Shown here one piece after another: positions 24,666 through 33,635 of a stretch of 64,000 nt of DNA. Source of the DNA: Peristeroidobacter agariperforans (GTDB lineage: Bacteria > Pseudomonadota > Gammaproteobacteria > Steroidobacterales > Steroidobacteraceae); contig NZ_RYFW01000002.1 in the NCBI RefSeq assembly GCF_004138335.1, positions 973,501-1,037,500 on the forward strand, read 5' to 3'. Each line of letters opens with the position of its first letter. Position 1 is the first letter of the stretch. Both the position numbers and the translations under genes were made by a program. The notes under the pieces are model-generated. The model was not told where the DNA came from. It did no database searches and saw only the letters and a program-made list of their open reading frames with translations.

Positions 24666-26245
24666 TGTCGCACGATCCGCTGATCCGAGCGCTGCAAGAG
24701 GCGGCTGGAGCGGACGCAGTCAGAACGGATGAGTCGGCAAGGCAGCTCGCGGCGTCGGATCTTTACTCGAGCGGTCCGCTGCCGGTTGCGGTCGTGAGGC
24801 CGCCTGCAGCGGAGGCTGTCGCGCGGGCAGTCGCTGTCACAACGTCGCAGGGCTACGCCGTGATTCCCCGAGGCGGTGGGCTCAGTTACACGGGCGGCTA
24901 TACCTGCGGCGTCGAAGATTCCGTGCTCTTCGATCTGTCGGCGCTGAATCGAATTCGAGAAATTTCGGCGCAGGATATGTTTGTCGTCGCCGAAGCGGGA
25001 GTGACATGGAAGCGGCTCTACGAAGCGCTCAAACCGCACGGCTTGCGTCTGCCGTTCTTCGGTACGTTCTCGGGCGCCGGTGCGACGATTGGCGGCGGCC
25101 TGAGTCACGGCGCGTTGTTCTTTGGCAGCGCGCGCTATGGCTCGGCCGCAGACATCACGCTCGGTTTGGAGGTCGCTGGTGCGGATGGCGCGCTGATTCA
25201 CACCGGGCAATGGGCACTACGCAACGCCGCCAAGCCGGTGTTCCGCAACTTCGGTCCGGATCTCACGGGATTGTTTCTGCACGACGGCGGCTCGTTGGGG
25301 ATAAAGACGCAGGCTTCGTTGCGTCTGATCCGGGCTCCTGCCGCGACGGGGTATGCGTCGTTCGCCTTTGCAGCGTTCGAGGACGCCGCGCTTGCGCTGT
25401 CGGAGATCGCGCGTGCAGGGATTGCGGAAGATGCGTTCGTGCTCGACTCCGACGCGATTGCGAAATCCGCGCAGAATCAGCAGGGCATCGGTGCGGCGAT
25501 CTCGGCGTTGAGGTCGGTGGTGCAATCGGCAGGCGGTGGCGTCGCGGCTCTTCGTGCGCTGATCGACTTGGCACGAGGAGGGCGCACAGTGGCGCCTCCA
25601 GGCTCATATACATTGCACTGTGTGATGGCGGGGTCGAGCGCAGCGGCGGTCGCGGCAGAACAATCGATCGCTCGCAAGCTTGCTGCCAGCCTGCGTGGAA
25701 TTTCCATTGCCGCCACTGTGCCTAGAATCGCGCGAGCAGAACCATTCGCGAATTTGAATGCTGTGCTCGGCCAGGGCGGCGCGCGCTGGGCTGCGCTCAA
25801 CGCGAAGGTCGCTCACTCAGAGGCTGCGACGTTGATCGAGGCGCATCGTCAGTTGGTGGCGCGTCGCTCGTCGGAGATGGCGCAGCGAGGAGTCACCGTG
25901 ACTTATTTATTGTCCGCACTCGGCACCCACAGCTTCAGCTTCGAGTCGGTGTTTCATTGGCAAGATGAGTGGCTGCCCGTGCACCTCGCCAAGGTGGATG
26001 CGGAGGTGTTGAAGGGCTATTCACCGCCGCAGGCAAATCCCGCCGCGCGGGCGTTGGTCGCAGCGCTGCGCGAGGACACGATCAACCTGTTTCGACAAAT
26101 CGGCGCGGCGTCGAACCAGATCGGTCGGGCGTATCCCTACGTGGACGCGTTGAATCCCGCCCCGGCAGCATTGATTCGAGGATTGAAGGGACTCCTTGAC
26201 CGCAACGGCCGCATGAATCCTGGCGTGCTGGGGCTGAGACACTGA
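24665..26245 (+). CDS. FAD-linked oxidase / dehydrogenase (GlcD / D-lactate dehydrogenase family)
   Basis: The 526-residue protein has the PCMH-type FAD-binding domain at the N terminus (VVRPPAAEAVARAVAVTTSQ, YAVIPRGGGLSYTGGY at about 64-79, FFGTFSGAGATIGGGLSHGA). A FAD-oxidase C-terminal domain ends YPYVDALNPAP and GRMNPGVLG. Family members oxidise 2-hydroxy acids or phenolic benzyl alcohols and pass electrons to the respiratory chain or oxygen. The start at 24665 overlaps the previous stop; the longer frame upstream is a shadow of the membrane protein gene. As the last gene of the VOC operon it may oxidise an intermediate of the unknown substrate. Confidence 0.9.
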   Translation: MSHDPLIRALQEAAGADAVRTDESARQLAASDLYSSGPLPVAVVRPPAAEAVARAVAVTTSQGYAVIPRGGGLSYTGGYTCGVEDSVLFDLSALNRIREISAQDMFVVAEAGVTWKRLYEALKPHGLRLPFFGTFSGAGATIGGGLSHGALFFGSARYGSAADITLGLEVAGADGALIHTGQWALRNAAKPVFRNFGPDLTGLFLHDGGSLGIKTQASLRLIRAPAATGYASFAFAAFEDAALALSEIARAGIAEDAFVLDSDAIAKSAQNQQGIGAAISALRSVVQSAGGGVAALRALIDLARGGRTVAPPGSYTLHCVMAGSSAAAVAAEQSIARKLAASLRGISIAATVPRIARAEPFANLNAVLGQGGARWAALNAKVAHSEAATLIEAHRQLVARRSSEMAQRGVTVTYLLSALGTHSFSFESVFHWQDEWLPVHLAKVDAEVLKGYSPPQANPAARALVAALREDTINLFRQIGAASNQIGRAYPYVDALNPAPAALIRGLKGLLDRNGRMNPGVLGLRH

Positions 26246-26274
26246 GAAATACTCCACAACTACTATAATAACAA

Positions 26275-26305
26275 TTGATACTATCTCAGGAATGACTATA
26301 TAGTC
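26275..26305 (+). promoter_or_regulatory. Promoter with palindromic operator upstream of the MarR efflux operon
   Basis: TTGATA (26275-26280), a 16-base spacer and TATATA (26297-26302) form a good promoter. The -10 is embedded in the perfect 12-base palindrome GACTATATAGTC (26294-26305). The surrounding 80 bases are strikingly AT-rich for this genome. A MarR dimer bound to the palindrome would cover the -10 and give classical autorepression of the efflux operon. Confidence 0.7.
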
Positions 26306-26364
26306 TGAGCACTATTCAGTCGTCCGAGAAAGGGCGGCTCAACCCATCCCGTCGCGGAGTCGCC

Positions 26365-26802
26365 ATGGATCGCATGCGGAACTTCGGGTTCATCCTGAAG
26401 AATCTCGAGCGCCTGTACACCAAGCGCTTCGAAGCGTTGGCCCAGGAGCTGTCGCTGACGCTGCCTCAGTGTAAGGCGCTGTTTCAGCTGTCGCGCAACG
26501 AGGGCATCAGCCAGAAGCGGCTCGCCGAGCTGGCCGAGATCGAGCCGATGACGCTGGTGCGCATTCTCGATCGCATGGAGAGCGATGGCTGGGTGGAGCG
26601 GCGGCCCGACCCCAACGATCGCCGAGCGCGCACGCTGTATGTGACTGCCGGCGCGAAACCGGTTCTGGAACAGATCGACAAGCTGTCTGCGCAGATGCGC
26701 GCCGAAGCGCTGGCCGGTCTGAGCGGCGAGCAGCGCAATCAATTGATGGGCCTGCTCGAGCACGTGTACCAGAACCTGCTCGCTACCAAAGTAAATCCAT
26801 GA
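26365..26802 (+). CDS. MarR family transcriptional regulator of the efflux operon
   Basis: The 145-residue protein has the MarR winged-helix pattern: LTLPQCKALFQLSRNEGISQ, KRLAELAEIEPMTLVRILDR as recognition helix, MESDGWVERRPDPNDRRART as wing, and a C-terminal dimer helix (LLEHVYQNLLA). It is the first gene of a four-gene run, overlapping emrA by four bases (ATGA), so it is the local repressor of the pump, as in emrRAB. The effector would be a small aromatic or lipophilic compound. The palindrome over the -10 of its promoter is the probable binding site. Confidence 0.95.
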   Translation: MDRMRNFGFILKNLERLYTKRFEALAQELSLTLPQCKALFQLSRNEGISQKRLAELAEIEPMTLVRILDRMESDGWVERRPDPNDRRARTLYVTAGAKPVLEQIDKLSAQMRAEALAGLSGEQRNQLMGLLEHVYQNLLATKVNP

Positions 26803-27917
26803 GTTCCCCGCAACCGATGAGCGATTCCGTGTCCGACTCCGCTTCGAATGAACCGGCTCCCAGCAAGCTGCGCCGTCCATTGATGATTGGCGGCCCGCTG
26901 CTGGTGCTGGCCGCTGCTGCTTATTTCTATGTGACTGGTGGGCGCTACGAATCCACCGACGATGCTTACGTGCGCGCCGCGCAGGTTTCCATCAGCGCCA
27001 ACGTCGCTGGCCGGGTCAGCGAGCTGGCGATTCGCGACAACCAGCAGGTGAGCAAGGGCGATCTGCTGTTTCGTCTCGACGATCGTCCGTTTCTGATCGC
27101 CGTGGACGAGGCGCAGGCGCGCCTGGCGTCGGCGAAGTTGGAAGTCGAGTCTCTCAAAGCCACCTATCGCCAGCGACTGGCCGATCGCTCGTCCGCACAG
27201 TCGACGCTCGACTATCAGGCCAAGGAACTGGCTCGACAGCAGAGCCTGCTCGAGCCGGGCATTTCTTCTCAGGCACAGGTCGAGAAGGCGCAGGTTGCGC
27301 GCGATGCGGCCCGCCAGGAACTCGAGGCTGCTCGTGAGCAGATCACAGCGGTGCTTGCGCGGCTGGGCGGCGATCCGGACATCGCGGTCGACAACCATCC
27401 AACGGTCCAGCAGGCGCAGGCCGCGTTGGATCGCGCCAAGTTGAATCTTTCCTATACGACTGTCTATGCGCCGGCGGCGGGCATCGTCACCAAGGTCGAG
27501 CAGTTGCAGGTGGGCGATTATCTCAACGCCGCGGCGCCGGCGTTCGCGCTCGTGTCCTCGCAGAACATCTGGATCGAAGCGAACTTCAAAGAAGTGCAGC
27601 TGACGCACATGGCCACGGGGCAGCAGGCGGAAGTGCTCATCGATGCCTATCCGGGTCACAAGCTGGCGGCCACGGTGGTTAGCGTGAGCCCCGGCACCGG
27701 CGCAGAGTTCTCGCTGTTGCCGGCCGAGAACGCGTCGGGCAACTGGGTGAAGGTCGTACAGCGTTTGCCGGTGCGACTGGAGTTGAAGACCGCCGCGGAT
27801 GTTCCGTTGCGTGCCGGCTTGAGTGCGAATGTCGAAGTGGATACTCGTCGCCAGCGCACGTTGTTCGGCTTGCGCTCCGAGACTGCGGCTGAAACGGTGG
27901 CGGCGATCTCTCAATGA
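26799..27917 (+). CDS. emrA: Efflux pump periplasmic adaptor (EmrA / HlyD family)
   Basis: The 372-residue protein has a short cytoplasmic N terminus, one membrane anchor (LMIGGPLLVLAAAAYFYVTG, about 28-47) and a biotinyl-lipoyl-like domain (YESTDDAYVRAAQVSISANV, GRVSELAIRDNQQVSKGDLL). A coiled-coil hairpin (about 95-195, RLASAKLEVESL, KAQVARDAARQELEAAREQI) and a beta-barrel region (QNIWIEANFKEVQLTHMATG) follow. This is the typical EmrA layout. It links the inner-membrane pump to the outer-membrane factor. It overlaps marR and emrB by ATGA on both sides, so the three are coupled. Confidence 0.95.
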   Translation: MSSPQPMSDSVSDSASNEPAPSKLRRPLMIGGPLLVLAAAAYFYVTGGRYESTDDAYVRAAQVSISANVAGRVSELAIRDNQQVSKGDLLFRLDDRPFLIAVDEAQARLASAKLEVESLKATYRQRLADRSSAQSTLDYQAKELARQQSLLEPGISSQAQVEKAQVARDAARQELEAAREQITAVLARLGGDPDIAVDNHPTVQQAQAALDRAKLNLSYTTVYAPAAGIVTKVEQLQVGDYLNAAAPAFALVSSQNIWIEANFKEVQLTHMATGQQAEVLIDAYPGHKLAATVVSVSPGTGAEFSLLPAENASGNWVKVVQRLPVRLELKTAADVPLRAGLSANVEVDTRRQRTLFGLRSETAAETVAAISQ

Positions 27918-29443
27918 GCGATTCGTTGCCCACGGCGAGCGCCGACGAGCTGCGTCATCGCGGCCCGATCGTCCTGGCGGTGATGCTCGGCTCGGTCATG
28001 CAGGCGCTGGACACCACCATCGCCAACGTCGCCTTGCCGAAGATTCAAGGCACGCTGTCGGCGACGCAGGAGCAGATGGGTTGGGTGCTCACCTCGTACA
28101 TCGTGGGCGCTGCCATCATGACGCCGCTATCGGGTTGGCTGACCGGGCCGGTGGGGCGCAAGAAGATATTCGTGTCGTCCATCGCGCTGTTCACCATTGC
28201 CTCGGCGATGTGCGGATTGGCACACGGCCTGACGGAGCTGGTGATCTATCGCCTCATCCAAGGCGTCGCCGGCGCGTCGCTGGTGCCGTTGTCGCTGGCC
28301 ATCCTGCTCGATCTGTATCCGAAGGAGCAGCATGGCAAAGCAACGGCCATGTGGGCGATGGGCGTGACGCTCGGCCCGATTCTCGGCCCGGCGCTCGGCG
28401 GCTGGCTGACGGATACGCAAAGCTGGCGCTGGGTGTTCCTGATCAACATTCCGTTCGGCGTGATTGCGATGCTGCTGGCTTCGCGGTTCCTGCACGAGAC
28501 GCCGCTCAGGAAGACGCCGTTCGATTTCTTTGGATTTGCGATGTTGAGCATCGCCATCGGCAGTCTGCAGTTGATGCTGGATCGCGGCCAGTTGCTCGAC
28601 TGGTTCAGCTCCACCGAAATCGTCATCGAAGCAGTGATCGCTGCGGTGTCGTTCTATCTCTTTGTCGTACACATCCTGACGACGCGCCAGCCGTTCATGA
28701 GTCCCGCGCTGTTCAGAGATCGGAATTTCGCGCTGGGCTCGGTGTTCATCTTCATCGTCGGTATCGTGCTGCTGGCGACGCTGGCGCTGCTGCCGCCGCT
28801 GCTCGAGGGATTGTTCGGGTATCCGGTCGTGACGATCGGCCTGGTCACTGCGCCGCGCGGCATGGGAACGTTCGCGGCCATGCTCATCGTGGGGCGGGTG
28901 ATTGGCAAGATCGATGCGCGCGCGCTGGTGACGTTCGGTCTGCTGACCACGGCGCTGTCGCTGTGGCTCATGACCGGCTTCTCGCCGCAAATGGATGACC
29001 GCCTGGTGATCTGGAGCGGTGTGATTCAAGGTTTCGGCCTGGGATTCACCTGGGTGCCGCTGACGACGATTGCGTTCGGCACGCTCGCGCCCAGTCAGCG
29101 CAACGAGGCGACCGCCATTTTCAATCTGCTCCGAAACATCGGCAGCAGTATCGGCGTGGCGATGGTCACTGCGTTGCTGACCCGCAATGTGCAGTTCATG
29201 CACGCGCGCCTGGTCGAGCACATCACGCCCTACGATCTGGCGACGCGCACGCATCCGGTATTCGATGCGTCCACATTGCACGGCCTGCACGGCATCGATG
29301 GCGTGGTGACGTATCAGGCCACGCTCATCGCCTACATCAACGATTTCAAGCTGCTGTTGATCATGACGCTGGCCGTGACGCCGCTGGTCTTTTTCCTTCG
29401 CCGCGCTCGCGGCGCCTCGGCGCCCGTGGTGCACGCAGATTAG
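27914..29443 (+). CDS. emrB: DHA2-family multidrug MFS transporter (EmrB type)
   Basis: The 509-residue protein has about 14 membrane helices and the DHA2 signatures: LGSVMQALDTTIANVALPKI in helix 1, GWVLTSYIVGAAIMTPLSGW, LTGPVGRKKIF (motif A), QGVAGASLVPLSLAILLD and GPALGGWLTD (motif C). It acts as a proton-drug antiporter in the inner membrane, using the EmrA adaptor and the following outer-membrane factor. The C-terminal loop before the last helix is long, as in other EmrB proteins. Substrates are not predictable. Confidence 0.96.
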   Translation: MSDSLPTASADELRHRGPIVLAVMLGSVMQALDTTIANVALPKIQGTLSATQEQMGWVLTSYIVGAAIMTPLSGWLTGPVGRKKIFVSSIALFTIASAMCGLAHGLTELVIYRLIQGVAGASLVPLSLAILLDLYPKEQHGKATAMWAMGVTLGPILGPALGGWLTDTQSWRWVFLINIPFGVIAMLLASRFLHETPLRKTPFDFFGFAMLSIAIGSLQLMLDRGQLLDWFSSTEIVIEAVIAAVSFYLFVVHILTTRQPFMSPALFRDRNFALGSVFIFIVGIVLLATLALLPPLLEGLFGYPVVTIGLVTAPRGMGTFAAMLIVGRVIGKIDARALVTFGLLTTALSLWLMTGFSPQMDDRLVIWSGVIQGFGLGFTWVPLTTIAFGTLAPSQRNEATAIFNLLRNIGSSIGVAMVTALLTRNVQFMHARLVEHITPYDLATRTHPVFDASTLHGLHGIDGVVTYQATLIAYINDFKLLLIMTLAVTPLVFFLRRARGASAPVVHAD

Positions 29444-29454
29444 AGTTGAACGAG

Positions 29455-30882
29455 ATGATGAGTGGAATGTTTCGCAGTTTAGTGACGGCCGGCGTGATGG
29501 TTGCGTTGTCGGCATGCGCAGTCGGGCCGGATTTCAAACGTCCCGATCCGCCAACCACCGACCGCTACACCGCCGGGGCCGAGCAGACCCAGCGGTTGGT
29601 TTACGGCCAGACACCGCCGAACGATTGGTGGACGCTTTTCCAGAACGAGGAGTTGAACCGGCTCATGCAGCAGGCGAAGGAGGGCAATTTCACGCTGGCT
29701 GCCGCACGCTCGTCACTGGCGCAGGCGGAGGAATTGCTTGCAGCCCGGAGCGGCGCCCGCATGCCTCAAGTGAATCTGGGCGGTGGCGCGGGCCGGCAGC
29801 AGCTGGGCGCGCAAGCACTCGGTGATTTCCAGCTGCCGACGTTTACTTACTATGCGATCGGCGCCGATGTGCGCTACACGCTCGACTACACCGGCGGCAT
29901 CGCTCGCTCCATCGAGCAGCAACGGGCACTGACGGAGTACTACCAGCACGAGCTCGACGCCGCATGGTTGTCGCTCACCGGTAATGTGGCCGTTCAATAT
30001 TTCACGATCGTCTTCACGCAGGCGCAGATCCAGGCGCTCGAAGAGCTGCTCGCCGAGGATCGGACCAATGTCGACCTGGTCGCTCGCGCACGGCAGGCGG
30101 GCATCGTGACGAAGGTGGACGAGCTGAGCGCACGAGCGCAGCTGGCTCAGGACACGACGCTGCTGCCGCCGCTGCGACAACAATTGGATACGGCTCGACA
30201 TGCGCTGGCGGTGCTGTTGGGCAAAGCGCCTGGCGAATGGGCGGCTGCGCAATCGCAGTTCACGGCGGCGAGCGATCTGCGCCTGCCGGATCAGCTGCCG
30301 GTCAGCTTGCCTTCCGAGTTGGTGCGGCGTCGGCCGGATATTCTGTCGGCGGAATCGCAGTTGCATGCGGCGACCGCGGCTGTCGGTGTCGCTACCGCAA
30401 ACTTGTATCCGCAGATCACACTGTCCGGAAATGTCAGCCAGCAATCCACCCGCACCAGCCATCTGTTCGACGCTTCGAGCCTGGCATGGGGCGTGATCAG
30501 CGGTATCACGGCGCCGTTGTTCGATGGTGGAACGTTGCGGGCCGAGCGGCGCGCGGCGTTGCAGGCCGTGCAAGTGAACGCTGCGAACTATCAGCAGACG
30601 GTCCTGCACTCGTTTGAGCAGGTGGCGAACCTGCTGCAGGCGGCCCGAAATGACGAAGAGCTCCTGGTGGCTCAGACCGAGGCGATGGCAACGGCGCGCT
30701 CCAGCGTCGATCTCGCACGCAAGAGTTACAGCGCAGGCAACGTTGGCGTGCTGACGGTGCTCGACGCCGAACGTCAAAGTCTGCAGGCGCGGCTCGGATT
30801 GCTGGATGCGCAATCCAAGCGCTTTGTGAACACTGCCGAGTTGCTGCTCGCAGTCGGCGGTTCCGGACTGAGCGGCGGTTGA
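29455..30882 (+). CDS. Outer-membrane efflux lipoprotein (NodT/OprM type)
   Basis: The 475-residue protein has a lipoprotein signal with lipobox LSAC (GVMVALSACAVGPDFKRPDP). Two TolC-type repeats follow (PNDWWTLFQNEELNRLMQQA, LPVSLPSELVRRRPDILSAE, QSLQARLGLLDAQSKRFVNT). It forms the outer-membrane channel of the EmrAB-like pump. A TTG nine bases earlier is in frame, but ATG at 29455 has the better context. It ends convergently with the antiporter gene, 13 bases from that gene's stop. The four genes marR-emrA-emrB-OMF give a complete tripartite system under one promoter. Confidence 0.95.
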   Translation: MMSGMFRSLVTAGVMVALSACAVGPDFKRPDPPTTDRYTAGAEQTQRLVYGQTPPNDWWTLFQNEELNRLMQQAKEGNFTLAAARSSLAQAEELLAARSGARMPQVNLGGGAGRQQLGAQALGDFQLPTFTYYAIGADVRYTLDYTGGIARSIEQQRALTEYYQHELDAAWLSLTGNVAVQYFTIVFTQAQIQALEELLAEDRTNVDLVARARQAGIVTKVDELSARAQLAQDTTLLPPLRQQLDTARHALAVLLGKAPGEWAAAQSQFTAASDLRLPDQLPVSLPSELVRRRPDILSAESQLHAATAAVGVATANLYPQITLSGNVSQQSTRTSHLFDASSLAWGVISGITAPLFDGGTLRAERRAALQAVQVNAANYQQTVLHSFEQVANLLQAARNDEELLVAQTEAMATARSSVDLARKSYSAGNVGVLTVLDAERQSLQARLGLLDAQSKRFVNTAELLLAVGGSGLSGG

Positions 30883-30898
30883 CCCTCGCGCCGCTCAG
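30868..30898. terminator. Hairpin across two convergent stops
   Basis: CTGAGCGGC (30868-30876) pairs with GCCGCTCAG (30890-30898) around a 13-base loop; the stem covers the ends of the efflux lipoprotein and of the antiporter gene. There is no long T run, so it is a weak candidate for a shared bidirectional terminator. Confidence 0.4.
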
Positions 30899-32541
30899 TT
30901 CGTCGTCAGTCGCGCCTCGAGCAGATCGATTTCACGAACCAGTTTGCGCACCAGTTCGTCTGAGAGCTGTCGTGCCCGAACGAGGCGGAATAGCTCGTCG
31001 CGTTCCGCTCGCAAGCCGGCGAGACGCAGCTGACGCTCGATCTCGCCGATCAGCCGCATTTTCTCCGCTTCCTCGACACTGCGCGGCTGGCTGTTGATGC
31101 GAGCCCGGTACACATCCATGATCTTCGCGCCGGTGTCTGCATATGAATCGGCGTCCGCGCGGTTCTGACTCAACTCGTGTTGAGCGTGCTCGATCGCTTT
31201 GATGGCCGCTTCGGCTGCGGCGACTCGTGCGCTGTCTTCTTGCTCGTCATGCGCAGGTTCAGCGGGAAGCTGCAGACCGCCGAGCAGGAAGGGCAGGCCG
31301 ATGGTCGCGGCCACCAGCGACGTGAGAATCACGCCGGCCGCCAGAAAGATGGCCAGGTCGCGAGCAGGAAACGGCGAGCCGTCCGGAAGAAACAACGGCA
31401 GCGTCAGCACTCCGGCCAGCGTAATCGCACCGCGCACGCCAGCGAGTGAGGTGGCGGCGACCAAGCGAAAACTCGGTCGGTTGATCGGTAGGCCGAGGCC
31501 TGCTCGCGATGCGCGGAACAGCGTCAAGCGCAGCGAGATCCAAACCCAAAGAAAACGCAGCGTGGCGAGTGCCGCATTGATCGCGATCACGTATACGATG
31601 AGCCACAGCGGATCGTGATGTCCCGCATCCTGCACGACCCGTGCGGCGCCCTCGATGAGACTCGGCATCTGCTCGCCGAGCAGGACGAAAACGACGCCAT
31701 TGACCGAGAATTGAATCGTGTCCCACACACCCGTGCGACGCATGCGTGTAGTGCCAAGCGCGCGACCGGTCAGCTCCGCGTAGCTCATCGTGATGCCGGC
31801 GGAAACGGCGGCCAGGATGCCCGAGCAGTGCAGATGTTCGGCGAGCAGGTAAGCGCCGAAAGGAATGAGCAGACTGATCAGGATCTGCGAGCCGCTGTCC
31901 TCACCGAGTCGACGAGTCATCCAGTCTTTGATGGCGGTGATGGTCCAGGTGACGAGCACGCCGATCACAATGCCGCCCAGCGCCAGCCACAGGAACGTGC
32001 CGATCGCGGTGAGCGGCGAAAACATGCCGGTCATGATGGCTGCGACCGCAAAGCGCATGCACACCAGGCCCGACGCATCGTTCAGCAGCGACTCGCCCTC
32101 CAGAATGTGCAAGAGCCGCTTGGGAATCGGCGCACGCGCAGACAAGGCCGAGACCGCAACGGGATCGGTCGGCGAAACGACGGCGGCCAGTGCGAACGCC
32201 ACTGGCAGGGGCATCGCCGGAATCATCCAATTGATCAGAAATCCGAGGCCGACCACCGTGAAGATCACCAGGCCCACGGCCAGCTCGAGAATCGTGTCCT
32301 TGTCGCGGAACAGGCCTTCCTTGGGAATGCGCCAGCCGTCGAGAAACAGCAGCGGCGGCAGGAACAGCAGGAAGAAGACGTCGGGGTCGAGTTTCACCGG
32401 GGTCTTCGCGACCAGCGCAATCAGTGCTCCAAGCGCGATCTGCACGATGGGCAGCGGCACCGACCAGGGCAGGCCGCGTTGCAGCCAGCCGCTCAGGACG
32501 ACGGCCAGCAGCAGGAACAATGAGACGGTGATGCTTTCCAC
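30895..32541 (-). CDS. Na+/H+ antiporter, CPA1 family (bacterial type)
   Basis: The 548-residue protein has 12 or so membrane helices, including LFLPPLLFLDGWRIP and AVVSPTDPVAVSAL (about 119-132), the segment with the conserved cation-binding Asp, followed by ILEGESLLNDASGLV, a signature of CPA1 exchangers. A C-terminal cytoplasmic part of roughly 130 residues is charged and helical (EQEDSARVAAAEAAIKAIEH, REIDLLEARLTTN). It exchanges protons for Na+ (possibly K+) across the inner membrane and supports pH and salt tolerance. It is a single gene, convergent with the efflux operon. The following 87-base space towards the LysR gene holds no clear signal. Confidence 0.95.
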   Translation of the reverse strand: MESITVSLFLLLAVVLSGWLQRGLPWSVPLPIVQIALGALIALVAKTPVKLDPDVFFLLFLPPLLFLDGWRIPKEGLFRDKDTILELAVGLVIFTVVGLGFLINWMIPAMPLPVAFALAAVVSPTDPVAVSALSARAPIPKRLLHILEGESLLNDASGLVCMRFAVAAIMTGMFSPLTAIGTFLWLALGGIVIGVLVTWTITAIKDWMTRRLGEDSGSQILISLLIPFGAYLLAEHLHCSGILAAVSAGITMSYAELTGRALGTTRMRRTGVWDTIQFSVNGVVFVLLGEQMPSLIEGAARVVQDAGHHDPLWLIVYVIAINAALATLRFLWVWISLRLTLFRASRAGLGLPINRPSFRLVAATSLAGVRGAITLAGVLTLPLFLPDGSPFPARDLAIFLAAGVILTSLVAATIGLPFLLGGLQLPAEPAHDEQEDSARVAAAEAAIKAIEHAQHELSQNRADADSYADTGAKIMDVYRARINSQPRSVEEAEKMRLIGEIERQLRLAGLRAERDELFRLVRARQLSDELVRKLVREIDLLEARLTTN

Positions 32542-32628
32542 TAGGCTGCGGGCTCCATCGATGAGTCAGTCCGCTATTTTGCCTGGATGGAGCAGCGCTG
32601 TGACAGTTGCCTGAGCCCGCGCCAACTA

Positions 32629-33528
32629 TCAATCTCTGCTCCACAGCGGGCTCTTCCAGCTCATCAACGCTGCCAGGAACAATTTCAGTCGCGACGGCAG
32701 GAATTTGCGGCCCGGATAGACGGCGAAGACCGGAATGGGCGGCGAAGTCCACTTCGGCAACAACCTGACCAGCGAGCCCTTGGCGATCGGTTCGTCGCAG
32801 TACGTGGAGGGCAGCAAGCCGATGCCGTGGCCGCGATAGACGAAGGTGCTGACGGTGCTGAAATCCCGGCTCGAGATCGAGCCTGAGACGTGCACCCGAG
32901 CCTTGCGCCGACCGCTGATCAGGTCCCAGGCGGCTTCATTGTTCTTGGCACTGAGCATCACGCAATCGTGCTGCTCGAGATCCGCTGGTTCATTCGGCGG
33001 CCTGCGATTCTTCAGATATTCCGGCGCGGCGACGACGTAACGAATGCTCTTGCCCAGCCGGCTCGCGACCACGCTCGAATCCTTGAGGTCGCCGAAGCGG
33101 ATCGCCACGTCGACGTTCTCCGCGACCAGGTCGAGGAACACGTTGGTGATGTACAGATCCATTCGGATCTGCGGGTGCGCCTTCAGGAACGCCGACAGAA
33201 ATTCCAGAAACGCCGGCTGGCCCAATACCACCGGCACCGAAACGCGCAGCAGTCCCTGGGGCTCCTGCTGTGCGTGCGTCAGCACGCGTTCGGCATCTTG
33301 CAGAAGATTGAGCGGCTCCTGACATTGATCGAAGTAGTCCCGACCCTGTGCAGTCAGGCTGACGCGCCGGGTGGTGCGCCTCAACAGGGTGGCGCCGAGC
33401 TGCGACTCCAGCACCGAAAGCCGGCGACTCACCGTCGAGATCGGCATGCCCAGCGAACGCGCCGCGCGGCTGATGCTCTCGTATTGAGCCACTTTCACGA
33501 AGATCAGGATGTTGTCGAGGTCCGCCAT
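32629..33528 (-). CDS. LysR-type transcriptional regulator
   Basis: The 299-residue protein shows the LysR helix-turn-helix (MADLDNILIFVKVAQYESIS, ARSLGMPISTVSRRLSVLES, LLRRTTRRVSLTAQG) and an effector domain of the CrgA/DmlR-like subgroup (GLLRVSVPVVLGQPAFLEFL, NVDVAIRFGDLKDSSVVASR). It is divergent from the SDR/RidA genes across 107 bases, so it very likely regulates them. The shared region contains TAATGGAAATCAGATTA (33545-33561), which fits the loose LysR T-N11-A form. Effector unknown. Confidence 0.96.
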   Translation of the reverse strand: MADLDNILIFVKVAQYESISRAARSLGMPISTVSRRLSVLESQLGATLLRRTTRRVSLTAQGRDYFDQCQEPLNLLQDAERVLTHAQQEPQGLLRVSVPVVLGQPAFLEFLSAFLKAHPQIRMDLYITNVFLDLVAENVDVAIRFGDLKDSSVVASRLGKSIRYVVAAPEYLKNRRPPNEPADLEQHDCVMLSAKNNEAAWDLISGRRKARVHVSGSISSRDFSTVSTFVYRGHGIGLLPSTYCDEPIAKGSLVRLLPKWTSPPIPVFAVYPGRKFLPSRLKLFLAALMSWKSPLWSRD

Positions 33529-33635
33529 GGGTCCACTTTGCCATTAATGGAAATCAGATTACAGCGATTCCCATCTAATCAAAGCTGGCGCCGCTCCCGA
33601 CAATGGCTCCACTCGCAACACATCAGGAGACTCAA

